Source of the DNA: Pseudomonas sp. Irchel s3b2
Lineage (GTDB): Bacteria; Pseudomonadota; Gammaproteobacteria; Pseudomonadales; Pseudomonadaceae
Direction: 5' to 3'
DNA length: 64,000 nucleotides
NCBI RefSeq assembly: GCF_900187445.1
Contig: NZ_FYEB01000003.1
Span: 186,001-250,000, forward strand
The translations under genes and the position numbers were made by a program. This document shows, piece after piece, positions 53,671 through 63,607 of this stretch. How positions within the stretch are numbered: position 1 is the stretch's first letter; every line of letters starts with the position of its first letter. The notes beneath the pieces were generated by a model that saw only the letters and a list, made by a program, of their open reading frames with translations, had not been told where the DNA came from and ran no database searches.

Positions 53671-54659
53671 TGCGATTTGGCTGGGCCCTGGCGTGTGCGT
53701 TGCTACTGACTTCGGTGACGGTTTCCGCGCAGCCTGCACCCGAGCTGCGCCTGTTGTCCGAGCATGCCGTCGACGGCATGCGTGGCGGCAATCTGTCGGG
53801 GCTGGCCCAGTGCGGCAAGGATCTGTGGACCGTTTCGGATCGTGATGATGATCAAATCTATCGCCTCGACACCCGCAACACTACCTGGCAAGCCGAAACC
53901 GTGCGCATCGACGCACCCCTGGCGCCCGACAGCGGTTTGCCCTGGGGTTTGCGTTCGCGGGCTTGGGCGGCCTCGTTCGTGCGCGGCGGGAGCCTGGATT
54001 TCGAAGGCATCACCTGCGACAGCGCGGGCAATCGTTACATCGTCAGCGAAGCGCACGCCGCGGTGCTGCAAGTTCCGCCAATCGGGCCTGCGTCCTGGCT
54101 GAAAATCTCACCGATGCTGGTTCGCGAAGCGCGGGCCAGTGGCATGCTGTTGCACTTCAATGCGTTGTTCGAAGGCCTGACGATCAATCCGGCCGTTGAC
54201 ACGCTGTGGCTGGCCGCTGAGCGTGAGCGCCGTGGTTTGCTGCTGATCAAGCGCAAACAAACGGTGTGGGACTGCGACGGTGGCTGTGTGCTGCTGAGTG
54301 AAGCGGGGGTGGAAATGCAACCAGCGCAATTTTCCAAGGCCAGAGCGCGCTCCCGGGATTTTGCCGATCTATCATTGTTCGACGGCAAGCTGTTTACCCT
54401 TGAGCGCAATGTATTTCAGGTCTGCCGCCGTGACGCAGTGACGGCCAAGGTCGAGCGCTGCTGGTCGTTTGCCGACGAGGCGTTGCAGGAAAACCGTCGT
54501 TATTCACAACCCTTTGGTCTGGCGGAAGCGTTGATCGTGGACGTCGACGGCGCCTGGATCGGCATCGACAACAATAATGGTGCGCGCGCCGACGGCGAGA
54601 AACGCCCGATTGTCTGGCGCTTTGCCGCGCCTGAAGGTGGCTGGAGTGCCAAGCCATGA
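53670..54659 (+). CDS. Secreted phytase-like (esterase-like activity of phytase) protein
   Basis: 329 residues with an N-terminal signal peptide cleaved after VSA (SVTVSAQPAPE). The mature part is a predicted beta-propeller with FEGITCDSAGNRYIVSE, EGLTINPAVDTLWLAAE and FGLAEALIVD, the pattern of the Phytase-like family (PF13449). Periplasmic; substrate unknown. It is inserted between parE and parC in the same overlapping operon (PA4966 position). Confidence 0.88.
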   Translation: MRFGWALACALLLTSVTVSAQPAPELRLLSEHAVDGMRGGNLSGLAQCGKDLWTVSDRDDDQIYRLDTRNTTWQAETVRIDAPLAPDSGLPWGLRSRAWAASFVRGGSLDFEGITCDSAGNRYIVSEAHAAVLQVPPIGPASWLKISPMLVREARASGMLLHFNALFEGLTINPAVDTLWLAAERERRGLLLIKRKQTVWDCDGGCVLLSEAGVEMQPAQFSKARARSRDFADLSLFDGKLFTLERNVFQVCRRDAVTAKVERCWSFADEALQENRRYSQPFGLAEALIVDVDGAWIGIDNNNGARADGEKRPIVWRFAAPEGGWSAKP

Positions 54660-55177
54660 GTCAACAGCCGCCGGGCAAGCGCGCCGGTCGGGTGCTGATG
54701 ATCCTGGCCTGGTGCGCCGCATTGTTTCTGGCAACGCGGTTTTTCGGGCAATGGGAAGAGCGCCAGCAAAACCCGAATGGGGTGGTCAGCTCTGAGCAGG
54801 GCGAAGGTTTTATCGAAGTAAAACTGATCGGCAACAGTCAGGGGCATTTTGTTGCCAGTGGCCAGATCAACGGCCAGCCAGTAGATTTCATGCTCGATAC
54901 TGGGGCCACCGACGTTTCGATCCCGGCCAGTCTGGCCGAGCGGCTGAAACTGGAAAAAGGTTTCGGGGTGACCCTGAGCACGGCCAATGGCTTGAGCCAG
55001 GGTTATCGAACCCGCATCGACCGGCTGCAACTGGGCGACATCGTGCTGCGTGATGTTCGCGCGCTGGTTGCGCCAGGCCTGGAAGGCAATCAGGTGCTGC
55101 TCGGCATGAGCGCACTGAACAAACTTGAATTTACCCAGCGCGGTGGCACCATGCTGCTGCGCCAGACCACGAAATAA
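54656..55177 (+). CDS. Membrane-anchored retropepsin-like aspartic protease
   Basis: 173 residues, overlapping the previous gene by 4 bases (ATGA). One N-terminal membrane segment ([18 protein letters not shown]) and a periplasmic clan AA protease domain with the single active-site motif [13 protein letters not shown]; it would work as a dimer. [12 protein letters not shown] matches the conserved end of this family (PA4965-like). Substrate unknown; co-expression with topoisomerase IV genes is probably historical. Confidence 0.9.
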   Translation: MSQQPPGKRAGRVLMILAWCAALFLATRFFGQWEERQQNPNGVVSSEQGEGFIEVKLIGNSQGHFVASGQINGQPVDFMLDTGATDVSIPASLAERLKLEKGFGVTLSTANGLSQGYRTRIDRLQLGDIVLRDVRALVAPGLEGNQVLLGMSALNKLEFTQRGGTMLLRQTTK

Positions 55178-55187
55178 TGAGGCCCGC

Positions 55188-57455
55188 ATGAGCGACTCCC
55201 TTGATCTCAGCCTGGACGGTGTAGAGCGCCGGTCACTGGCTGACTTCACCGAAAATGCCTACCTCAACTACTCCATGTACGTGATCATGGACCGTGCCTT
55301 GCCGCATATCGGCGACGGCCTGAAACCGGTACAGCGACGCATCATCTATGCGATGAGCGAGTTGGGGCTGGACGCTGATTCCAAGCACAAGAAGTCGGCG
55401 CGTACCGTCGGTGACGTGCTCGGTAAGTTCCACCCGCACGGCGACTCGGCGTGCTACGAAGCCATGGTCCTGATGGCCCAGCCGTTCAGCTACCGCTACA
55501 CGCTGGTCGATGGCCAGGGTAACTGGGGTGCGCCGGACGATCCGAAGTCTTTCGCGGCCATGCGTTACACCGAAGCGCGGCTGTCGCGTTATTCCGAAGT
55601 GCTGCTCAGCGAACTGGGCCAGGGCACCGCGGATTGGGGGCCGAACTTCGACGGTACTCTGGAAGAGCCTTTGGTGTTGCCGGCCCGTTTGCCGAACATT
55701 CTGCTCAACGGCACCACCGGTATCGCCGTGGGCATGGCCACCGACGTGCCGCCGCATAACTTGCGTGAAGTGGCGACCGCTTGCGTGCGCTTGCTGGATG
55801 AGCCGAAAGCCACGGTCGAACAGCTCTGCGAGCACATTCAGGGCCCGGATTACCCGACCGAAGCGGAAATCATCACGCCGCGCGCCGACCTGCTGAAAAT
55901 CTACGAAACCGGTCGCGGTTCGGTGCGTATGCGCGCCGTGTACCACATCGAAGACGGCGACATCATCGTCACCGCGCTGCCGCACCAGGTTTCGGGTGCC
56001 AAGGTATTGGAACAGATCGCGGCCATGATGCAGGCCAAACCGTCCAAAGCCCCGCAGATCGCTGACCTGCGAGACGAATCCGACCACGAAAACCCATGCC
56101 GGATCGTGATCATTCCGGGTGCCCGCAAAAACTTTGACCACGATGCCCTGATGCAACACCTGTTCGCCAGCACCGAGCTGGAGTCGAGCTACCGGGTCAA
56201 CGTCAACATCATCGGTCTGGACGGCAAGCCGCAACTGAAAAACCTGCGCGCATTGCTGGTCGAGTGGCTGGAATTCCGGGTCCAGACTGTGCGTCGACGC
56301 CTGCAATTCCGACTCGATAAGGTCGAGCGTCGTCTGCACCTGTTGGACGGTTTGTTGATTGCCTACCTCAACCTGGATGAAGTGATCCACATCATCCGTA
56401 CCGAGGAGCATCCGAAAGCCGCACTGATCGAGCGCTTCGCACTGAGCGAAATCCAGGCCGATTACATCCTCGACACCCGTCTGCGTCAGTTGGCGCGACT
56501 GGAAGAAATGAAGCTGCGTGCCGAGCAGGATGAACTGCTCAAGGAACAAGCCAAGCTGCAAGCCCTGCTGGGCAGTGAAGCCAAGTTGAAGAAGCTGGTG
56601 CGCAGCGAGCTGATCAAGGACGCCGAAACCTATGGCGACGACCGTCGCTCGCCAATCGTCGAGCGCGCCGAAGCCAAGGCTTTGACCGAGCATGATCTGC
56701 TGCCAAACGAAAAAGTGACCGTTGTGCTGTCGGAAAAAGGCTGGATTCGCTCCGCCAAAGGCCACGAGATCGACGCCACAGGGCTTTCCTACAAGGCCGG
56801 GGATGGTTTCAAGGCCTTGGCGGCCGGTCGTTCCAACCAGTTTGCGGTGCTTATCGACTCCACCGGTCGCAGCTATTCGGTGGCCGCGCATACGCTGCCA
56901 TCGGCCCGTGGCCAGGGCGAACCGCTGACCGGTCGCCTGACGCCGCCGCCAGGGGCGAGCTTCGAATGCGTGCTGATGCCTGAAGACGATTCGCTGTATG
57001 TGATCGCGTCCGACGCCGGTTACGGTTTTGTGGTCAAGGGTGAAGACCTGCAAGCCAAGAACAAGGCGGGCAAGGCCCTGTTGAGTTTGCCGAACAACGC
57101 CAAAGTGATTCTGCCGCGCCCGGTGGCCGATCGTGAGCACAACTGGCTGGCCTCGGTAACCACCGAAGGTCGCCTGCTGATTTTCAAAATCAGCGATCTG
57201 CCACAATTAGGTAAAGGTAAAGGTAATAAGATCATCGGGATTTCCGGTGAACGTGTTGCCAGTCGCGAAGAATATGTCACGGACATTGCCGTTTTGCCGG
57301 AGGGTGCCACTTTGGTGCTACAAGCCGGAAAACGTACCTTGTCGCTGAAGGCGGATGACCTCGAACACTACAAAGGTGAGCGTGGGCGTCGCGGAAACAA
57401 ACTGCCACGTGGCTTTCAGAGGGTGGATGCGCTGTTCGTCGAAAACCTCAATTAA
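55188..57455 (+). CDS. parC: DNA topoisomerase IV subunit A
   Basis: Breakage-reunion subunit. 755 residues from ATG 55188 (frame open to 55125). Active-site Tyr127 in MRYTEARLS. The quinolone-determining region reads [13 protein letters not shown] with Ser87 and Glu91, the wild-type residues in P. aeruginosa numbering, so no target-based fluoroquinolone resistance is indicated in this subunit. The C-terminal pinwheel domain follows from about 500. 10 bases after the protease gene, last of the parE operon. Confidence 0.97.
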   Translation: MSDSLDLSLDGVERRSLADFTENAYLNYSMYVIMDRALPHIGDGLKPVQRRIIYAMSELGLDADSKHKKSARTVGDVLGKFHPHGDSACYEAMVLMAQPFSYRYTLVDGQGNWGAPDDPKSFAAMRYTEARLSRYSEVLLSELGQGTADWGPNFDGTLEEPLVLPARLPNILLNGTTGIAVGMATDVPPHNLREVATACVRLLDEPKATVEQLCEHIQGPDYPTEAEIITPRADLLKIYETGRGSVRMRAVYHIEDGDIIVTALPHQVSGAKVLEQIAAMMQAKPSKAPQIADLRDESDHENPCRIVIIPGARKNFDHDALMQHLFASTELESSYRVNVNIIGLDGKPQLKNLRALLVEWLEFRVQTVRRRLQFRLDKVERRLHLLDGLLIAYLNLDEVIHIIRTEEHPKAALIERFALSEIQADYILDTRLRQLARLEEMKLRAEQDELLKEQAKLQALLGSEAKLKKLVRSELIKDAETYGDDRRSPIVERAEAKALTEHDLLPNEKVTVVLSEKGWIRSAKGHEIDATGLSYKAGDGFKALAAGRSNQFAVLIDSTGRSYSVAAHTLPSARGQGEPLTGRLTPPPGASFECVLMPEDDSLYVIASDAGYGFVVKGEDLQAKNKAGKALLSLPNNAKVILPRPVADREHNWLASVTTEGRLLIFKISDLPQLGKGKGNKIIGISGERVASREEYVTDIAVLPEGATLVLQAGKRTLSLKADDLEHYKGERGRRGNKLPRGFQRVDALFVENLN

Positions 57456-57502
57456 GCGTCCTAGAGCGCTCGATCTACGATTTAACGCGTAGATCGACGC
57501 TT
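57454..57502 (+). terminator. Hairpin after parC
   Basis: AAGCGTC (57454-57460) pairs with GACGCTT (57496-57502), enclosing a perfect 9-bp stem CGATCTACG / CGTAGATCG (57471-57479 with 57488-57496, sharing one base). Only a short T-run follows, so it may be a weak terminator. Confidence 0.5.
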
Positions 57503-57631
57503 TGCCGCTGGAGTCGGAACGCATATTCACGGATGATATGGCCTTTCAAGCGCCGGCGTAGCCGAGCGTTCTTCATATTTTTTGAGTATTTTCACTGTGG
57601 TTAGCCTTATGGCGGCCACCTGGATGGGACG

Positions 57632-58348
57632 ATGACTGCTCTGCGCCTTCCTTTTATTTTGATGCTCGCTGGCGTTCTTGGCCTGGCGGGTTGCAGCGTT
57701 CACCAGCCGGTGTCGCTGTATCAGCTGGACAGCGGAAGTCCGGCTCAGCCTGCGCAAAGCGCCGGCATGGCGGTATTGCTGGGCCCGGTAACGGTTGCCG
57801 ACTACCTGCAACGCGAAACCTTGTTGCAGCGTCAGCCCGATGGCAGCCTGCAAGCTTCGGTTGATGGTCGTTGGGCGGGTAGCCTGTCGTCTGACATCGA
57901 TCAGCTGTTGTTGCGTCAGGTTGCCGGTCATCTGGACAGCCAACGCGTTGTCCTGGCACCGGCAACACTGGGCTTCACGCCGGATGTTCAAGTTCTGCTG
58001 ACGATCACGCGTCTGGACTCTGGTGCGTCGCAACCGGCAATCCTTGATGCGCAATGGCGCCTGATCGACCGTCGTGGTCAGGTGCGCGATAACCGCATCA
58101 TTCATCTGCAGGAGCAGCACGCTGGCGGAACAGCGGCTCAGGTTCAGGCTCAGGGTGTGTTGCTGCAGCGTCTGGCCGAGCAGCTGTCCACGGCGCTCAA
58201 GCCGCTGGCCAACCAGCCGCCGATTGCCGAAGCGCCGCCACGCAAGCCGGCTAGCAACAAGCCTGTGGCACCGGCAGCCGAGGAGAAACAACAGAAGATT
58301 CCGATGGCTTCGCCTATTCGTACGGATATGGAAGTGTTCAGGTTCTAA
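57632..58348 (+). CDS. PqiC/YmbA-like lipoprotein
   Basis: 238 residues: signal peptide with lipobox LAGC (cysteine 21), then a PqiC-type domain (ABC transport auxiliary, PF03886) with YQLDSG, VLLGPVTVADYLQR and SLSSDIDQLLLRQVAGHL. A Pro/Ala/Lys-rich tail (about 195-230) follows. PqiC proteins sit in the outer membrane and help lipid-transport MCE systems; here no pqiA/pqiB or mla partner is adjacent, so it stands alone after parC. Confidence 0.85.
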   Translation: MTALRLPFILMLAGVLGLAGCSVHQPVSLYQLDSGSPAQPAQSAGMAVLLGPVTVADYLQRETLLQRQPDGSLQASVDGRWAGSLSSDIDQLLLRQVAGHLDSQRVVLAPATLGFTPDVQVLLTITRLDSGASQPAILDAQWRLIDRRGQVRDNRIIHLQEQHAGGTAAQVQAQGVLLQRLAEQLSTALKPLANQPPIAEAPPRKPASNKPVAPAAEEKQQKIPMASPIRTDMEVFRF

Positions 58349-58367
58349 GCCTGGATGGTTCCAAAGC

Positions 58368-58396
58368 AAAGCCCGCCATGATGCGGGCTTTGTTGT
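58368..58396 (+). terminator. Rho-independent terminator of the PqiC-like gene
   Basis: AAAGCCCGC (58368-58376), loop CATGAT, GCGGGCTTT (58383-58391), then GTTGTTT. Strong GC stem 20 bases past the stop. Confidence 0.85.
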
Positions 58397-58432
58397 TTCT
58401 GCAGGTTGGAGATATCCGGTGCTGCCAATACT

Positions 58433-58567
58433 GATCGTTCCCACGCTCTGCGTGGGAATGCAGCCCGTGACGCTCTGCGTCACATCAGTGCCAGGTTCTG
58501 TGTATGAGGTGGGGCTGGAACGCAGAGCGTCCCTGGAGGCATTCCCACGCGGAGCGTGGGAACGATC
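58433..58567. repeat. 135-bp compound palindromic repeat, copy 2
   Basis: Same length, ends (GATCGTTCCCACGC ... GCGTGGGAACGATC) and internal palindromes as the copy at 1504-1638, with scattered differences in the centre. A separate GC hairpin GCCCGCAGA / TCTGCGGGC with a following TTCTTT lies at 58569-58602. Confidence 0.85.
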
Positions 58568-58618
58568 AGCCCGCAGACAATCACTCATCTGCGGGCTTCT
58601 TTACAGCAGGGCCAAGGT

Positions 58619-60154
58619 TTATGCCCGGCGTTCGTGCATCCGCGCCAACTGCCGCTCCAGCATTGACGGATAGGGCTCCATCAAGCGCTCTACGCAGCAG
58701 GCTCCTTCAGGGCTTGCAATCGGCCGGATTCGGGCACGCTGACGAATCAGCGCGTCGTCACTGATCTTGCGCTCCACCAGCAGCAGGTTGCGGCTGTGTT
58801 GCGACAGGGCCAGTGCATCCTGAGCGGTTTCAGTCAGCAGCAGGTCGATCTGGCTCAGGCCGAACAGTTCGTCACCCAGCGTCAGGCCCAGCTGCAATTG
58901 CAGGGTGATGCCGCTGTCGGCGACTTCGATCTGCAACTGATGACCCAGGGCTCGCAGCAACTCACCGCAGCAGATGGCATTGGTCAGGTAGTCATCGCCG
59001 CTGTCTTCGGTGTGGAACAGCATCAGCGTGCTGCCATCGTTCAGGGTGTGCAGTTCGCTCTGGTAAAGCGACGCGGCCTGATCGAGGCAATCGCGGTAGC
59101 GTTTCAGCAGCTCTTCCAGGCGTGCGCGGGGCAGGCGGCGCAACTGATCTTGCGCGCCCAGTTGCACCGCCAGTACCGCGCTGTGCTGCGGCAGGTTCGA
59201 TACCTGCGGCTTTACGACTGGTTTCGGCGTGCTGTCCGTTGAGTCGTCACGCAGATCGGCAAACGGATCTTCGTCATCCTCATCATCTTCGACGGTGCTG
59301 ACAATGCGCCGTGGCGCAGGCTTGAGCCCGGCTACAGGCTTGGTTTCGTCGAAACTCGGATCACGCAGGTTGCGCACTTCGAAGGTCGGTTCGTTATCGT
59401 CGGCGTCTTCGTAATCGCTGTCGTCATATTCGGGCTCCGGCGCAGGCTCGGGTTCGGCTGGCTCTGGCGCGAAGTTGGCATGCAGCTGACGAGCGAGGTC
59501 GCCGATCTCATCCTGACGCTCGGTGGCCGGGGTGTATTCGTCGATATTGCGCAGCCACACCCGCAATTGCAGCAGCGGCGTAGAAATATGCCGACCCAGG
59601 CGCAGGCTCAAGGCCAGGGAAAGCGCCAGCAGAATAGCGCTCAAAATACCCATGCTTTGCAGGCTGATGGTCATCGGTTGCTGGAACTGATCCATGTCCA
59701 GGCTGATGCGCAGTTGCCCGGCGGTCACGTCCTGGAAGGTGATCTTGCTTTGGTAAATACCCTCGGCTTCGCCCAGCAGGCTGTGCTTGGGCCGCTGTCC
59801 GGACTCGGCAAGGATGCGGTTGTCCATGCTGTAGATGGCCGCGTGGGCCACCAGTTTGTTCTTGGTCAGGTTGTTGAGCAGCACGTTCAGGCTGAGGATG
59901 TCATTGGACACCAGCAGCTCCGTGGCCGAGGTCGCGGTCTGGGTGGTCAGGCTTTCGCCCAGGGCGTCCGCCTGCTCGTGCATGGCCTGTTTGAACTGCA
60001 AACCCATTACGCAGGCGTAGATCACCAGGGCCAGAGCGACCAGGATCACGTTATGGCTGGCAATGCGCAATGCGATCGGCACACGGCGATGACGCAGTGC
60101 CCGGAAGATCAGCAGAAAGAAGTTATCGGTTTTTACTGGCGTGGGCCGGTTCAC
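58619..60154 (-). CDS. HAMP-domain membrane protein with degenerate cyclase-like domain
   Basis: 511 residues from GTG 60154; the frame opens at 60217 but the preceding residues look non-coding. Membrane segment about 30-52 (VILVALALVIYACVM), a periplasmic sensor part to about 165, second membrane segment about 170-190, then a HAMP domain and a very acidic linker (DDSDYEDADDNEP). The C-terminal 200 residues (LPRARLEELLKRYRDCL, DGSTLMLFHTEDSG) resemble the class III nucleotide cyclase fold but the metal-binding aspartates are not recognisable, so it is likely a non-catalytic sensor. PA4961-like position beside serB, transcribed divergently. Confidence 0.82.
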   Translation of the reverse strand: MNRPTPVKTDNFFLLIFRALRHRRVPIALRIASHNVILVALALVIYACVMGLQFKQAMHEQADALGESLTTQTATSATELLVSNDILSLNVLLNNLTKNKLVAHAAIYSMDNRILAESGQRPKHSLLGEAEGIYQSKITFQDVTAGQLRISLDMDQFQQPMTISLQSMGILSAILLALSLALSLRLGRHISTPLLQLRVWLRNIDEYTPATERQDEIGDLARQLHANFAPEPAEPEPAPEPEYDDSDYEDADDNEPTFEVRNLRDPSFDETKPVAGLKPAPRRIVSTVEDDEDDEDPFADLRDDSTDSTPKPVVKPQVSNLPQHSAVLAVQLGAQDQLRRLPRARLEELLKRYRDCLDQAASLYQSELHTLNDGSTLMLFHTEDSGDDYLTNAICCGELLRALGHQLQIEVADSGITLQLQLGLTLGDELFGLSQIDLLLTETAQDALALSQHSRNLLLVERKISDDALIRQRARIRPIASPEGACCVERLMEPYPSMLERQLARMHERRA

Positions 60155-60288
60155 TTGAGCTCGGCTCTTTGTCCGTGAAGTTGACGCGCAGTATAGCGAC
60201 AGGCCATAGGCCGTCAAAGCGCTCGCGGTGCCCGATGGTCACTGAAAATGGGTAGAATGCGGTTTTTTTCCACCTGCGGGGGTGCGCC

Positions 60289-61503
60289 TTGCGCGAAATC
60301 GTCCTGATAAACATCACGGGAGTCGACCGTCCGGGTCTGACTGCGGCCATTACCGGCGTTCTGGCCCAGGGTGGTGTGAACATTCTCGACATCGGTCAGG
60401 CGGTGATCCACGACACTTTGTCGTTTGGCATCCTGGTTGAAATTCCCGATACCGAACAAGGTAACTCGGTGCTCAAGGACATCCTGTTCACGGCCTATAA
60501 GCTGGAGCAGCAGGTGCGTTTCACGCCGGTGTCCGAAGAGGATTACCAGTTGTGGGTCGGCAATCAGGGCAAGAAACGCCATATTGTCACCCTGCTGACT
60601 CGTAAAGTGACCGCCGAGCAATTGCAGCGCGTGAGTTCGATCACCGCCAAATATGGTCTGAACATCGATCATATCGATCGTCTGTCCGGGCGCATGCCGC
60701 TGGACACCCCGGCCGACAAGGGCAAGGGCTGCATCGAGTTTTCCGTGCGCGGCGAGGCGGCCGACCCGCAAGCGCTGCGAGCTGAATTTCTCAGTGTCGC
60801 TCACGAGCTGAACGTCGACATCGCCTTCCAGGAAGATTCGCTGTTCCGTCGTAACCGCCGTCTGGCGGTGTTCGACATGGACTCGACGCTGATCGAAGCC
60901 GAAGTCATCGACGAATTGGCCAAGGCCGCCGGTGTGGGCGACCAGGTGTCCGCGATCACTGAACGGGCGATGGCTGGCGAACTGGACTTCCGCGCCAGCT
61001 TCAAGGAACGCCTGGCCTTGCTGCAAGGTCTGGATGTCAGCGTGCTGGACTCCATCGGCGCTTCCCTGCGCCTGACCGAGGGTGCCGAAACCCTGTTCAC
61101 CGAACTTAAGCGTCTGGGTTACAAGACGGCGATTCTGTCGGGCGGCTTCACCTATTTCGCCAAGCAATTGCAGGCCAAGCTGGGCATCGACTACGTGTTC
61201 GCCAATGAACTGGCTGTGGTCGATGGCAAAGTTACCGGCGTGGCGGTCGAGCCGATTGTCGATGCGCAACGCAAGGCGGATCTGCTGCGTGAGCTGGCGC
61301 ATAAGGAAGGTTTGCGTTTGGAGCAGACGATTGCCGTCGGTGACGGTGCGAATGACCTGCCGATGCTGGCGATTGCCGGGTTGGGCGTGGCATTCCGCGC
61401 CAAGCCGCTGGTCAAGCAATCGGCGAAGCAGGCGATTTCCACCCTCGGGCTGGATGGCGTGCTGTATCTGCTGGGCTTCCGGGATCGCGACGGGCAGCTC
61501 TGA
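60289..61503 (+). CDS. serB: Phosphoserine phosphatase SerB
   Basis: Last step of serine synthesis. 404 residues with two N-terminal ACT-type domains (about 1-80 and 95-175) and a HAD phosphatase domain with nucleophile Asp196 in DMDSTLIEAE, LSGGFTYFA and GDGANDLPML. Start is TTG 60289; MREIVLINITGVDRPG is the conserved opening. A TAGAAT box about 33 bases upstream may be the -10. Confidence 0.96.
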   Translation: MREIVLINITGVDRPGLTAAITGVLAQGGVNILDIGQAVIHDTLSFGILVEIPDTEQGNSVLKDILFTAYKLEQQVRFTPVSEEDYQLWVGNQGKKRHIVTLLTRKVTAEQLQRVSSITAKYGLNIDHIDRLSGRMPLDTPADKGKGCIEFSVRGEAADPQALRAEFLSVAHELNVDIAFQEDSLFRRNRRLAVFDMDSTLIEAEVIDELAKAAGVGDQVSAITERAMAGELDFRASFKERLALLQGLDVSVLDSIGASLRLTEGAETLFTELKRLGYKTAILSGGFTYFAKQLQAKLGIDYVFANELAVVDGKVTGVAVEPIVDAQRKADLLRELAHKEGLRLEQTIAVGDGANDLPMLAIAGLGVAFRAKPLVKQSAKQAISTLGLDGVLYLLGFRDRDGQL

Positions 61504-61526
61504 GTTTCAGGTTGTCTGGGCGGGCC

Positions 61527-61592
61527 TCTTCGCGGGCAAGCCCGCTCCTACGGGGCCGCGTAAATCCTGTCGGAGCGAGGCTGCCCGCGAAG
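61527..61592. repeat. REP element (GCGGGCAAGC type)
   Basis: TCTTCGCGGGCAAGCCCGCT and the inverse GCGAGGCTGCCCGCGAAGA form an imperfect hairpin between the converging serB and PilZ-like genes. Confidence 0.75.
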
Positions 61593-61620
61593 ACTTCACC
61601 GCCGATCAAATGCCTGACGC

Positions 61621-63411
61621 TCAAAGCGACTTCCACAACGAATCAAACTCTTCCGCTACCACGACAACGCCGCTCTTCGCGGCGTTTTCGCTTCTGGCCG
61701 TCTCAAGCAAACGATAGGCAAACTGATTAAAACTGTTGGTGCTCGCCACCCGACGCTCCAGCCCGGCCCGACGTTCCTCGCCGTTGGTATTGATCAACAC
61801 CTTGTTGCCTTCCTGGAACGGCAGGCGCGGCGTGAGCAGGGTGGCCGGCAGGTCGATGGCGCTGATGGCCGGCAGCAACAGCCCGCGTAAGTACTGGCTG
61901 TGCTCGTCGTGAGAACGCATCAATTGCACGCCGCAGGGTTCGGCGCAAGGCGCGACTTGCTCGATACCCATCTGCGTGCCGCCGCCCCGCACCTGACGGA
62001 TCCAGCGCACCACTGCAATGCTCCAGCCTTGACCGGCAGTGTCTTCGATACCGACCATTTCGCCAGCCTGTAGCTCGGTGGGCACCGCGCCGGGCCAGGC
62101 CAGGCAATAGCCGCCAGGGCTGTGATTGATCACCGGTAGTACATAGGTCGGGAAATGCTGCTGGCGGTCGGATGCCTCGTGACTGTCATCGTTTTGAAAG
62201 CGCGGGTATTCGATTTCTTCGTAGGGCAGCAGCGTATCTGCGGTGCCATGGGGGGCGGCGTCGAAGGCTTGTCTCCATTGATCTTTGGCGCGACCTGTCG
62301 GATCGGTAGCCGAGAACTGCGCGGGCCGGGAGCCAGGTTTCTTCAAAATGTCGTTGAACGAGCGTTTGTCGCCGAGATAAAAGTGCAGAGCGCTCATGCC
62401 CACGCACAGGGTCAACGTACCGTGGCCGACGGTGCGCTGGAAACTGCGCTCGGCGGTCTGCCCCCAGGCGGCATGCAGGTGTTGCAGCGTATCCAGATTC
62501 AGCCCTGTCGGAACCGGCAACGGCGATGCCTTGTCGGCCGATTGTTGCAGATGGGTTTCGATGGCCGCGACCAGAGGTTGCGGGTCGATCCCGAGCAAGC
62601 TCTCCTGTTGTTCAGCGAGGAATTTGGAGCGATAACGCGGCCCGATGTCGAGATCCGGGGCGATGGCAAACAGCCCGTTGTCCGCTTTGGCCGGTTGCAG
62701 CTTGATCCACTGGCTCCAGGGTTCGAGCACCTCGGCGAGCCGTGCGATCTGGTTCTGGCGCAGTTGATTGCAGCGTGAAGCCCCCAGCAGGAGGGCGACG
62801 ACGTAGGTTTGCGCGATGCTCAGGCTTTGCGTCTGACTGGCCAGTTCATCGCGCACGCTCAAATTTTGCAGTTGGAACTGACAGCCAATCCGGTACAGCT
62901 GATGTAATTCCAGCCACAGATTTTCGGGCACCGGACAATAGAGTTCAGTGGCGCGGATCAACGCGCCGTTCAGGCAATGGATTGCCCGTTGCAAAGCCTG
63001 GGTCAGCAGCGGCGCACGGTCCTTGCTGAAGCGCGGTGCGATGCGGATGACGATTTGTTTGTAGCCGATCGCCAAGTGGCTCTGCAGCGCCTGGCAAAGG
63101 TTGGCAATCTTGCGCGAGCGTTCGTCGAGCACAATGGCCTGATGCAGGAAATGCCGCTCCAGGTGCTTGCAGACGTAATACACCTCGGGCCGCAACAGTT
63201 CGAGCAATTGCAGACGATTGTCGCTGGGTGTGAGCAGTTGATTGAGTTCGCTCAAGCCTTGATACAACTGGCGAGCGGTTTCGCCGATGTTGGCTTTGGG
63301 CAGATTGGCGATCCAGCGCTTGAGATCGCGAGGCGTGGCTTCGCAGAAAGACAGACGCGACTGCGTCGGGATCGGTGCGCGTAGCAGGAGGTGGGGACTG
63401 GTCTCATTCAT
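61621..63411 (-). CDS. Large protein with PilZ-like C-terminal domain
   Basis: 596 residues from ATG 63411 (TTG 63429 is an alternative). The first 330 residues are helical (ARQLYQGLSELNQLLT, RPEVYYVCKHLERHFLHQA) and match no enzyme I know. The region about 425-530 resembles PilZ: INHSPGGYCLAWPG carries the D/NxSxxG element, and GTQMGIEQVAP a later strand, but the RxxxR motif that grips c-di-GMP is not seen ahead of it. It may therefore be a degenerate or partner-binding PilZ. Position corresponds to PA4958-like genes. Function unknown. Confidence 0.8.
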   Translation of the reverse strand: MNETSPHLLLRAPIPTQSRLSFCEATPRDLKRWIANLPKANIGETARQLYQGLSELNQLLTPSDNRLQLLELLRPEVYYVCKHLERHFLHQAIVLDERSRKIANLCQALQSHLAIGYKQIVIRIAPRFSKDRAPLLTQALQRAIHCLNGALIRATELYCPVPENLWLELHQLYRIGCQFQLQNLSVRDELASQTQSLSIAQTYVVALLLGASRCNQLRQNQIARLAEVLEPWSQWIKLQPAKADNGLFAIAPDLDIGPRYRSKFLAEQQESLLGIDPQPLVAAIETHLQQSADKASPLPVPTGLNLDTLQHLHAAWGQTAERSFQRTVGHGTLTLCVGMSALHFYLGDKRSFNDILKKPGSRPAQFSATDPTGRAKDQWRQAFDAAPHGTADTLLPYEEIEYPRFQNDDSHEASDRQQHFPTYVLPVINHSPGGYCLAWPGAVPTELQAGEMVGIEDTAGQGWSIAVVRWIRQVRGGGTQMGIEQVAPCAEPCGVQLMRSHDEHSQYLRGLLLPAISAIDLPATLLTPRLPFQEGNKVLINTNGEERRAGLERRVASTNSFNQFAYRLLETARSENAAKSGVVVVAEEFDSLWKSL

Positions 63412-63607
63412 GCCGTGGACAAACTCCAACCGTTAAATGGGCAGTGAATGATCTGACTGTAGCAGCTATGGGTTTTACCGTTTGTCTGTCAGTCGAGTGC
63501 CAACCGGGCGTACTACTAATCTGTCACTCGTGCGACCGGACACACAGTCGTATGGCCTGCTGCCTACGCAGGGCAGGTCTCTTTGTAACTTCAAGGAGAT
63601 GAAGTTT

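Noticed and set aside
55233..57206. 657-codon minus-strand frame across parC
   Set aside because: Antisense to parC with intact active-site and quinolone-region motifs; no independent evidence.
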